A DNA stretch of 62,121 nt from Phascolarctobacterium_A succinatutens_B. GTDB lineage: Bacteria > Bacillota > Negativicutes > Acidaminococcales > Acidaminococcaceae. The notes under the pieces were generated by a model, which saw nothing but the letters and a program-made list of their open reading frames with translations, made no database searches and was not told where the DNA came from. The DNA lies in the NCBI RefSeq assembly GCF_958453765.1, contig NZ_CAUDZA010000011.1:1-62121 (forward strand), in the 5' to 3' direction. Shown here piece by piece: positions 42,755 to 50,400 of the stretch; within the stretch, counting starts at the first letter, position 1, and each line of letters starts with the position of its first letter. Made by a program: the position numbers and the translations under genes.

Positions 42755-42980
42755 ATTCAAATTCTGTGAAGCGGAGCAGTAGTCTGCAGTATCTTTCAGA
42801 AAGTCGGCGGTTGATGCGAGCCGGCAGTTAGGGCAGATGAACTCACCGTGAAGAAGCCGCAAGGAAATGTGCGGACGTGATGCTGCGTTAAGGCTAATTG
42901 AGTGGCGGCTGTAGCCGCAATCAGGGTGGTACCGCGAATTTTTCGTCCCTGACCTTCTTTAAGGTCGGGGATTTTTTATT
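42755..42980 (+). promoter_or_regulatory. Leucine T-box leader
   Basis: The T-box sequence AGGGTGGTACCGCG is at 42923-42936. A terminator follows, GTCCCTGACCTT/AAGGTCGGGGAT with a T-run to 42979, and the T-box can pair to form the antiterminator. A candidate specifier is CTC (Leu) at 42842-42844 in GAACTCACC. Uncharged leucine tRNA should switch on leuS. The 318-bp gap after uvrB is filled by this leader and its promoter. Confidence 0.92.
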
Positions 42981-43013
42981 TTCGACCAACAATAATACCT
43001 GGGAGGTAATGAA

Positions 43014-45503
43014 ATGATTCAAGAAAAGTATGCTCCCCATGATATTGAAGCTAAATGGCAAAAATACTGGGAAGAAAACAAAACCTTTAAAGTAGAGATG
43101 GATAAGGATAAGCCTAAATCCTACGTTCTGGAAATGTTCCCCTATCCGTCCGGCAACCTGCACATGGGCCACGTTCGTAACTACTCCATCGGCGACGTAA
43201 TCGCACGTTTCCGCACCATGAAAGGCTTTAATGTTCTGCATCCGATGGGCTGGGACTCCTTTGGTATGCCTGCTGAAAACGCTGCTATCAAACACAATAT
43301 TCCGCCTAAAAAATGGACTCTGGAAAACATCGCCAACATGACTCGTCAGCTGAAGGCTCTCGGTCTGTCCTACGATTGGAACCGCGAGGTTACCACCTGT
43401 AAGGAAGATTATTACAAATGGACTCAATGGTTCTTTGAGCTGTTCTACAAACGCGGTCTGGCAGTTAAAAAGGAATCTGCCGTAAACTGGTGTGACACCT
43501 GTAACACCGTATTGGCTAATGAGCAGGTTATCGACGGCAAATGCTGGCGCTGCGACCATGAGGTTGTTAAAAAGGATTTGAGCCAATGGTTCTTCAAAAT
43601 CACCGATTATGCTGATGAGCTGCTGAAGGATCTTGACCTGCTGCCGGGCTGGCCCGAGCGCGTAAAAACCATGCAGCACAACTGGATCGGCCGCAGCGAA
43701 GGCTTGGAATTCTCCTTTGAAATCCCGGCACTGAACGATACTGTTGCTGTTTACACCACCCGTCCGGATACTGCTTACGGCGTAACCTTCATGGCTCTGG
43801 CTGCTGAGCATCCACTGATTAAAAAGATTTGCGAAAACAATCCGAAGGCTGACGAAATCAACGCTTTCTGCGAGCGTGTTCGTAATCAGTCCGAAATTGA
43901 ACGTACCTCCAGCGAATCCGAAAAAGAGGGCGTATTCACCGGCGTATACTGCATTAACCCGTTCACCGGCCGCAAGGTAGAAATCTGGGTAACCAACTAT
44001 GTACTGTATGATTACGGTACCGGCGCTGTTATGGGCGTTCCTACCGGTGACCAACGTGACTGGATGTTTGCCGACAAATACGGTATTGAAAAGATTGTTA
44101 CCATCTGCCCGGTTGGCAAAGAGCTGAAGCTGGAAGAAATGACCTGCGCTTACGAAGAAAAAGAAGGCATGCTGGTTAACTCCGGCGAATTCACCGGCAT
44201 GGAAATGCACAAGGCTATGAGCGCTATCATGGACAAGGCTGAAGCTGAAGGCTTTGGTAAACGCCGTGTAAACTATCGTTTACGCGATTGGCTGATCAGC
44301 CGTCAGCGTTATTGGGGCGCTCCGATTCCTATCGTTTACTGCCCGCACTGCGGCGAGGTTCTGGTTCCGGAAGACCAGCTGCCGGTTCGCCTGCCTGAGG
44401 ACGTAAGCTTTACTGCCGGTGCTAAATCTCCGCTGGCAACCTCCGAAGAATTCGTTCACTGCAAATGCCCGAAATGCGGTGCTGACGCAACCCGTGAAAC
44501 CGATACCATGGACACCTTCCTGTGCTCCTCCTGGTACTATCTGCGTTATACCGACGCACACAACGACAAGATGCCGTTTGACAAGGAACTCAATAACTAT
44601 TGGGGTCCTGTAGACCAATATATCGGCGGTATTGAGCATGCTATTCTGCATCTGCTGTATTCCCGCTTCTTTGTAAAGGTTCTGCGTGACGCAGGCCTGG
44701 TTGATTATGATGAACCGTTCAGCAACCTGCTGACTCAGGGCATGGTAATCAAAGACGGTGCTAAGATGAGTAAATCTCTGGGTAACGTTGTTTCTCCTGA
44801 AGAAATCCTTTCCAAATACGGTGCAGATACCGCGCGTCTGTTCATCCTCTTTGCTGCTCCACCTGAAAGAGAGCTGGAGTGGAGCGACCAGGGCGTTGAA
44901 GGCTCCTTCCGCTTCCTGAATCGTATCTGGCGTATCGTACAAGCATTTGAAGCTGTTCTGGCACAAAAGGTTACCGAATACGATCACAGCAACCTGAGCG
45001 AAGCAGATAAGGACCTGCGCCGTGTACTGCATAGCAGCATTAAGAAGGTTACCAACGATATCGAAACCCGCTTCAACTTCAACACCGCTATTTCCACTAT
45101 GATGGAACTGGTTAACGCTCTGTATGCTTATAAAGAAGCTGCCAAAGAGCCGAATGCAGGTCTGATTTACGAAGCAATTTCCGACCTCATCAAGATGATG
45201 AGCCCGTTTGTTCCGCATATCACCGAAGAGCTGTGGCGCGGTGCTATTGATGCCAACAGCAGCGTACATGAACAGAGCTGGCCTGAGTGCGATGAAGAAG
45301 CACTGAAGGTTGACAATGTAGAAATCGTTCTGCAGGTTAACGGCAAGGTTCGCGGCCGTCTGACTGTTCCGGCTGAAGCTACCAAAGAAGAGCTGGAGAA
45401 GATTGCTATGGCTGACGCTAACGTTCAGGCTCACATCGGCGATGCAACCGTACGCAAGGTTATCTGCGTACCCGGCCGTCTGGTTAACATCGTAGCCAAA
45501 TAA
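43014..45503 (+). CDS. leuS: Leucyl-tRNA synthetase
   Basis: Class I synthetase of 829 residues. The HIGH motif is HMGH (50-53 in YPSGNLHMGHVRNY); the editing domain spans roughly 220-415 (TTRPDTAYGVTF, GTGAVMGVP). KMSKS is at 584-588, and a zinc-type CPHCGE segment and the C-terminal LQVNGKVRGR are present. GGGAGG precedes the ATG. Controlled by the T-box upstream. Confidence 0.97.
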   Translation: MIQEKYAPHDIEAKWQKYWEENKTFKVEMDKDKPKSYVLEMFPYPSGNLHMGHVRNYSIGDVIARFRTMKGFNVLHPMGWDSFGMPAENAAIKHNIPPKKWTLENIANMTRQLKALGLSYDWNREVTTCKEDYYKWTQWFFELFYKRGLAVKKESAVNWCDTCNTVLANEQVIDGKCWRCDHEVVKKDLSQWFFKITDYADELLKDLDLLPGWPERVKTMQHNWIGRSEGLEFSFEIPALNDTVAVYTTRPDTAYGVTFMALAAEHPLIKKICENNPKADEINAFCERVRNQSEIERTSSESEKEGVFTGVYCINPFTGRKVEIWVTNYVLYDYGTGAVMGVPTGDQRDWMFADKYGIEKIVTICPVGKELKLEEMTCAYEEKEGMLVNSGEFTGMEMHKAMSAIMDKAEAEGFGKRRVNYRLRDWLISRQRYWGAPIPIVYCPHCGEVLVPEDQLPVRLPEDVSFTAGAKSPLATSEEFVHCKCPKCGADATRETDTMDTFLCSSWYYLRYTDAHNDKMPFDKELNNYWGPVDQYIGGIEHAILHLLYSRFFVKVLRDAGLVDYDEPFSNLLTQGMVIKDGAKMSKSLGNVVSPEEILSKYGADTARLFILFAAPPERELEWSDQGVEGSFRFLNRIWRIVQAFEAVLAQKVTEYDHSNLSEADKDLRRVLHSSIKKVTNDIETRFNFNTAISTMMELVNALYAYKEAAKEPNAGLIYEAISDLIKMMSPFVPHITEELWRGAIDANSSVHEQSWPECDEEALKVDNVEIVLQVNGKVRGRLTVPAEATKEELEKIAMADANVQAHIGDATVRKVICVPGRLVNIVAK

Positions 45504-45646
45504 AATCTGTCGCGAGCTTTAGTATTACTGGCCACTAACCACTAATAACTAACCGCGACCACCGCAGTTACAGCTGTCCTGCAGCAGGCAGTTTCCGCAG
45601 ACTGTAGCGCGGACAAAAAAATAAGCAGTGCATGTCAGCAATGACA

Positions 45647-45667
45647 TTATTTAGTAGTACTAAATAA
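45647..45667. promoter_or_regulatory. 21-bp perfect palindrome, candidate operator
   Basis: TTATTTAGTA and TACTAAATAA flank a single G. It lies in the 330-bp gap between leuS and the DUF559 gene, before the terminator at 45681. The symmetry suits a dimeric regulator, but no target gene is clear. The rest of 45504-45646 shows no gene. Confidence 0.4.
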
Positions 45668-45680
45668 CGCTTACATTTTC

Positions 45681-45727
45681 AGAGTCTCTGAGAATAACGT
45701 AATTGTTATTCTTGGGGACTCTTTTTG
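45681..45727 (+). terminator. Terminator upstream of the DUF559 element
   Basis: An 18-bp stem, AGAGTCTCTGAGAATAAC with GTTATTCTTGGGGACTCT, is followed by TTTTTG. It probably ends the leuS transcript and abuts the element's left repeat. Confidence 0.85.
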
Positions 45728-45740
45728 TTTTTGGGGGAGT

Positions 45741-46261
45741 ACCCTCTCCGCCTCACTGCGTTCGGCACCTCTCCCTTATAGGGAGAGCGAATTCGACGTG
45801 CAATTTTTACTTTATTTCTAGGAGGATTGTTATGGGATTTATTGAACAAAATCGAGATTTATTACCTTATGCCAAATATCTACGAAAGAATATGACTAAG
45901 CAGGAAAAGCATTTGTGGTATGATTTTTTATCTAAGCATAGGTTAAAGTGGTATAGGCAAAGGATTATAGGTAGCTATATAGTCGATTTTTATTGTAGTA
46001 AATTAAAACTGGTTATTGAAATAGATGGAGGACAGCACTTGCAAAAAAATAATTTGTATTGTGATAATGTTAGAACCTTGGCTTTGCAACAGGAAGGCAT
46101 TTATGTTTTACGGTTTATGAACAGTGACGTTGATTATCATTTTGATTATGTATGCAACGAAATAGAAAAAAATATTAATGAAAGATTAGAGAAATGCATA
46201 GATAGTATTTCGAAAAAGTCTCCCCTGTAAGGGGAGATGTCGCCGAAGGCGACAGAGAGGT
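45741..46261 (+). mobile_element. Putative DUF559 endonuclease element with inverted terminal repeats
   Basis: Copy C (45741-45788, forward: ACCCTCTCCG, hairpin, CCTCTCCCTTATAGGGAGAG) and copy D (46219-46261, reverse: TCCCCTGTAAGGGGAGATG, then GTCGCC/GGCGAC and GAGAGG) flank the DUF559 gene. The gene's stop codon TAA (46228-46230) lies inside copy D. The pair at 25095-25246 has the same geometry without a gene. That it is mobile is inference; no target duplication was recognised. Confidence 0.5.
45832..46230 (+). CDS. DUF559 domain endonuclease-like protein
   Basis: A 132-residue protein of the DUF559 family, related to Vsr and other restriction-like nucleases. LRKNMTKQEKHLWYDFLSKH is the family's N-terminal helix. 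The catalytic-type core is VDFYCSKLKLVIEIDGGQHL (Asp, Glu and Gln-His). The C-terminal tail SISKKSPL is encoded partly by the flanking repeat. The ATG at 45832 follows AGGAGG. The gene is much more AT-rich than its neighbours, pointing to transfer. Biochemical function is unproven for most members. Confidence 0.85.
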   Translation: MGFIEQNRDLLPYAKYLRKNMTKQEKHLWYDFLSKHRLKWYRQRIIGSYIVDFYCSKLKLVIEIDGGQHLQKNNLYCDNVRTLALQQEGIYVLRFMNSDVDYHFDYVCNEIEKNINERLEKCIDSISKKSPL

Positions 46262-46297
46262 ATAGTAAACAATTTTCAAAAATACGGAGGTATACCA

Positions 46298-46954
46298 ATG
46301 CAAGCAAAAGCAAAAAAAATCATCTTTATCGCCGTCCTTATCGTTGGCTGTATTATCACCGGTTTTATCAGTACCGATAATAAGGAAAAGTCTTTGCCCA
46401 TGGGCAGCATGCTGCAGTCCTCACAGACTGCGGCTGTGTCTAAATCTGCGCAGACAAAAACAGTGCGCGTACAGGTGAGCGGCGCCGTGCTGGAGCCGGG
46501 AATTTACGATGTGCCTGCCAGCTGCAGAGTGGAAGAGGCCATTGCTGCTGCCGGCGGTCTGACGGAAAATGCCGACAGTGAACGCGTAAACCTGGTGCGT
46601 AAGGTGCGCGACGGTATGCAGATAAGAGTGCCGGTGCAGAAGGCTACACGGACAAGCAGAACGCAGAGGAAAAAGGCTCAGGCAAAGTCCGGTTTAGGTG
46701 AAAGTGCGTATAAAAAGTACGGCAGTGCTAAAGCAGGCTCAGGCAGAAACAACAGCATGATGCAGAACGTGCGCATCAACAGCGCGAGCGCCGGTGAGCT
46801 GCAGCAGCTGCCGGGTATTGGTCCTGCGTTGGCGCAACGTATTGTGGAAACAAGAAACAGCGGGCGTTTTACCAGCGCGGAGGATTTGCTGCGTGTGCCG
46901 GGAATCGGCAAGGCCAAGCTGGCAAAGCTGCGTAATTATGTGGAGGTAGATTAG
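46298..46954 (+). CDS. comEA: Competence protein ComEA, DNA-binding
   Basis: A 218-residue protein anchored by an N-terminal membrane helix (IIFIAVLIVGCIITGFI). An SLBB-like domain (VRVQVSGAVLEPGIYDVPASCRVEEAIAAAGG) precedes a Ser/Lys-rich linker. A C-terminal helix-hairpin-helix pair (INSASAGELQQLPGIGPALAQRI, then LRVPGIGKAKLAKL) binds double-stranded DNA during uptake. Its TAG stop overlaps the comEC start by one base. Confidence 0.93.
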   Translation: MQAKAKKIIFIAVLIVGCIITGFISTDNKEKSLPMGSMLQSSQTAAVSKSAQTKTVRVQVSGAVLEPGIYDVPASCRVEEAIAAAGGLTENADSERVNLVRKVRDGMQIRVPVQKATRTSRTQRKKAQAKSGLGESAYKKYGSAKAGSGRNNSMMQNVRINSASAGELQQLPGIGPALAQRIVETRNSGRFTSAEDLLRVPGIGKAKLAKLRNYVEVD

Positions 46955-49110
46955 TGCTGCAGAAAACACGTTATCTACGATTATTTTTACCGTTCATGCT
47001 GCTTTGTATATTATTCTTTCGTCTGCTTACCGTGCTACCGTCCGCCGAGCAGCAGCTTGCTGCCTGCTTCGGGCGGCAGCTGGTTGTGCAGGGTGCGGTG
47101 GAACCTTTGAGCGTGCACCGGCAGGAAGGTTTTAGCAGTGCGATTCTACGTTGTCAAAAGGTTTATAGCGATACGGAGCTTGCTTACAGCGGTCGTTTGC
47201 GCGTGAGCGTGAAGGGCGAGCTGCCGCAGGTAGGCTGCGTGGTGCTTAAGGGGACGCTGGAGCAGCTGGACAGCCTGCGTAACCCCGGAGGCTTTGATGC
47301 TGCAAGCTACAACAGAGTGCAGGAGCTGGGCGGACGGTTGCGCAAGGCGCAGCTGCTAAAGATAGAACAGCAGGTTTTGTAGTGGCAGCGTTTTGCTTTG
47401 TGGAACAAAAAGCTGAGCGAGCGCATAGAGGCAGCAGCCGGCGCTGAACATGGAGCACTGCTGAGCGGCATGGTGCTTGGCGGCAGCGGCAGGCTGGATG
47501 AAGAAACACGCGAGCTGTTTACGGATAACGGGCTGGCACATCTTCTTTCTGTTTCGGGCACGCATATTGTGCTGCTCACAGGCCTGCTGCTTGCTTTGCT
47601 GCAGTGGGTACCGCTGCCCTGGCGTAAGGTTATAGTTATCATTTTGCTGGCTGCCTATGCTTTGCTCTGCGGCTTGCGTCCTCCGGTGCTGCGAGCACTG
47701 GCTATGAGCAGTGTTCTGCTGCTTGGCGGCAGCGGTGCGGAGCGCGGGCGCTTGCTGTGCCTGGTGGCGGCACTGCTGTTGTGCCTGCAGCCGTTATGGC
47801 TGGCCGATATCGGTTTTCAGTTATCCTTCGGGGCGGCGGCCGGTCTTTTGTGGCTGTTGCCTGCATGCCAAAGGCTGCTGCCGCAGGCTTTGCCTGCGCC
47901 GATAGGCGAGGCGGCAGCAGTTTCACTGGCAGCACAGCTGGCTGTACTGCCGCTGGAGGTTTATTATTTTCACCAAATTTCGCTGATTGCCCTGGTAAGC
48001 AATATCGTGCTGGTGCCGGTGTTGGAAATTGCCGCGCAGATGGCACTCGTGGGCGCACTGTTGCCTGCCTGCGGTGATTATCTGTTGCAGCTTGCTGCTT
48101 GGCTGACGGCGCAGGTGCTGACGCAGGCACACTTTTTTGCCGAACTGCCGTACAGCACTGTAATTATCGGCAAGCTGCCTGCTTATTGCTTTGTAATCTA
48201 TTATGTAGCGCTCTTTGTGTGGGCAGATTTTCCCTGGCTGCAATTTTGGAGTAATAGGGAGCGTCGCTGCATCTTGCTTTTGCATGCCTTGCTGCTTGCC
48301 GGGACGCTTGCTTATCAGCAGTATTGCATGCTGCCGTTAGCCTGCTATTTTCTGGACGTTGGGCAGGGGGACTGCGCTGTTATCGTCACGCCGTCGCAGC
48401 GGGTGGCAATTATTGATACTGGCGGCTTGAAAAATATATCGACAGCAACGCGCGTGATAACACCATTTCTGCGCTATCTTGGCAAGCGTGAAGCGGATAT
48501 CCTGCTTTTAAGCCATTATGATTTTGACCATGTGGGTGCTGCGGCGGATTTATTGCGACAGCTGCGGGTAAAAAAGCTGCTCCTGCCCAATGAAGCACTT
48601 ACAGAGGAAAGCCAAAGGGTGCAGCAGGAAATTTTGGCGCAGGCCGGCAGGACGCAGGCGCATGTTGTGCAGAGCGGTGAACGATATGCGTTGGACGCTG
48701 CTGCAGAGCTTGTTTTGGTTGATGTGCCGCAGCAGGCTGTGCCGGGAAACGAAGCCAGCACGCTGGTGGCGCTGCACAGCGCGCAAGGCAGCGTGCTGTT
48801 TACAGGCGACATGGGGGAAGAACGCGAGCGAGGGCTGCAGCTGCAGCAGTACGCTGTGCTGAAGGCAGGACACCACGGTTCGCATTACAGCAGCAGTATG
48901 GAATTTCTGGAGCAGGTGCAGCCTAAGCTGACGGTGATTTCCTGCGGGCGCGGCAACCGCTACGGCCATCCGCATCAGGAAACGCTGGAGCGTTTGCAGG
49001 CCATAGGCAGCAATGTTGTCAGAACGGATGAGCTGGGGTGCATCAAAGTTGTTTTTGACGCAGAGGGAATAAAATGCTATAGTTATGTATATCATAAAAA
49101 TGTTTTTTAG
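46954..49110 (+). pseudogene. comEC: DNA uptake channel ComEC, interrupted by an in-frame TAG
   Basis: The frame opens at GTG 46954 (GGAGG upstream) and encodes the N-terminal membrane and DUF4131 part. It meets TAG at 47380-47382 (codon 143) and continues in the same frame to 49110, 718 codons in all. After the stop come the competence channel domain (LAHLLSVSGTHIVLLTGLLLAL), many membrane helices, and a C-terminal metallo-beta-lactamase-like domain with LLLSHYDFDHVGAA, FTGDMG and LKAGHHGSHYSSS. A TTG at 47398 could restart translation of the last 570 residues, without a clear ribosome site. TAG ends other genes here, so recoding is unlikely. Confidence 0.85.
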
Positions 49111-49126
49111 GAGTGCGAATATACTC

Positions 49127-50197
49127 ATGGACATTAAAGCAGAAGAATTGCTTGCCAAATTACAACAGCATAAGCCGCTGCCGCAGGCGCAGGTACTGCT
49201 TTTGTGCGGTGAAGAGGATTATTACCGTAACAGCATTATTGCCGCGCTGCCGGAATATGTTTTTGGCGATACGCCGGAGGCTGACCGCGAAATAACGGTT
49301 TTTGACAAGGACACCAACCTGTCCGGATTGCAGGCAGCCGTCAATAGCTATCCCTTCTTCTGTGGCAAATCGCTGATTTTCCTGAAGGACGAAAAACTTT
49401 GGGCAGCAAAGCCTGCCAAAGCAAATAGTGCTGCAGATGCGCAGGATGATACCGATTCCAAGAAAATGGAGCAGCTGGCGGCGATTGTCAGCGACGTACC
49501 GGATTATTGCCTGCTTGTAATCAGCAGTAAGAAAATGGATAAGCGGACCAAGCTGTATAAGCAGCTTAAAGCAAGTGCGCTGATTTGTCCGTGCGAGCGC
49601 ATTAAGGAAAGAGATCTTGATGACTGGCTGTATGCGCAGGCAGCAGTATACGGCGCGCATTTCACCAGAGATGCGTTGGCGGCTATCAGCGAATATATTG
49701 AGCCCGTGAAGGAAGAAATTCCTTTGGATTTACTGCAGCAGGAAATCGGCAAGCTGGCGATTTATGCCGCAGGACGCAGAGAATGGACGGAAGAGGATGT
49801 GCTGAATGTTTTTGCACTGCTGCCAAACGCTTCATCTTTTGCACTGACCAACTATATTATGGCAGGCAAGCTGAAGCAATGTCTGGAGCTGTTGGCGAGC
49901 GAACGCAAGCACGGAACCTATATCCTGCCTTTGAGCGCAACAGTAGCATTCAAGCTGCGTCAGGTGCTGCATTATCTGGAGCTGAAGCGCAGAGGCTACG
50001 ACCAGAAGGGCATTATGGATGAGCTGGGGATGCGCAGCCCATACGCCTACAGATTTTTGGAGCGCGACAGCAGGCGCTTTGATGAAAAACGTCTGACGGA
50101 AGCTTTGCTGGGACTATCTGATATGAATATCAAACTGCGTCAGGGCGGACGTGGCTACGAAAAGCTGGAGGAAATTCTTGTCCGCCTGCTTGCATGA
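49127..50197 (+). CDS. holA: DNA polymerase III delta subunit
   Basis: A 356-residue clamp-loader subunit. The N-terminal part has VLLLCGEEDYYRNSIIAAL; later come KKMDKRTKLYKQL and the domain III segments LNLLQQEIGKLAIYA-type and FALTNYIMAGKLKQCLELL. It follows comEC as in Bacillus (comEC-yqeN). The ATG at 49127 gives the expected N-terminus, although the nearest GGAG lies 13 bases away. Essential gene, so transcription through broken comEC must persist or an internal promoter exists. Confidence 0.92.
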   Translation: MDIKAEELLAKLQQHKPLPQAQVLLLCGEEDYYRNSIIAALPEYVFGDTPEADREITVFDKDTNLSGLQAAVNSYPFFCGKSLIFLKDEKLWAAKPAKANSAADAQDDTDSKKMEQLAAIVSDVPDYCLLVISSKKMDKRTKLYKQLKASALICPCERIKERDLDDWLYAQAAVYGAHFTRDALAAISEYIEPVKEEIPLDLLQQEIGKLAIYAAGRREWTEEDVLNVFALLPNASSFALTNYIMAGKLKQCLELLASERKHGTYILPLSATVAFKLRQVLHYLELKRRGYDQKGIMDELGMRSPYAYRFLERDSRRFDEKRLTEALLGLSDMNIKLRQGGRGYEKLEEILVRLLA

Positions 50198-50221
50198 TAT
50201 CTTATCCTCAGAAATTAAAGC

Positions 50222-50251
50222 TGGACAAAAGCACTTAATATCTGCTATAAT
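50222..50251 (+). promoter_or_regulatory. Promoter of the glutamine synthetase gene
   Basis: TGGACA, 18-bp spacer, TATAAT, overlapping the sequence just after holA. Confidence 0.65.
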
Positions 50252-50267
50252 AGTAAGACAGTCAACG

Positions 50268-50361
50268 AGGACTTTTTTGAGTAAGGAAGTAGTGTGTCCA
50301 TGCTTAAAAAGGTCCTTTTTCGTTTATCTTGCAGAAAATATGTAGGGAGCATTTTTCTGCA
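50268..50361 (+). promoter_or_regulatory. Structured leader of glnA with terminator-like hairpin
   Basis: After the promoter, AGGACTTTTTTGAG (50268-50281) pairs with CTTAAAAAGGTCCT (50303-50316) and runs into TTTTT, an intrinsic-terminator shape about 80 bases before the gene. A second stem, TGCAGAAAAT with ATTTTTCTGCA (50330-50361), lies between it and the ribosome site. A terminator inside a leader suggests attenuation control of glutamine synthetase. I do not recognise a known riboswitch class. Confidence 0.55.
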
Positions 50362-50400
50362 GCATGATAATTAGGGAGTATTGAGAAAGGAGGCAGCCTT

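Noticed and set aside
46954..49110. TAG read as pyrrolysine or another amino acid in comEC
   Set aside because: comEA, hyfE, ylmH and divIVA in this window end in TAG, and no pyl genes are seen.
50268..50361. ANTAR-target double hairpin before glutamine synthetase
   Set aside because: The first loop is over 20 bases and neither loop has the short hexanucleotide form of ANTAR targets.
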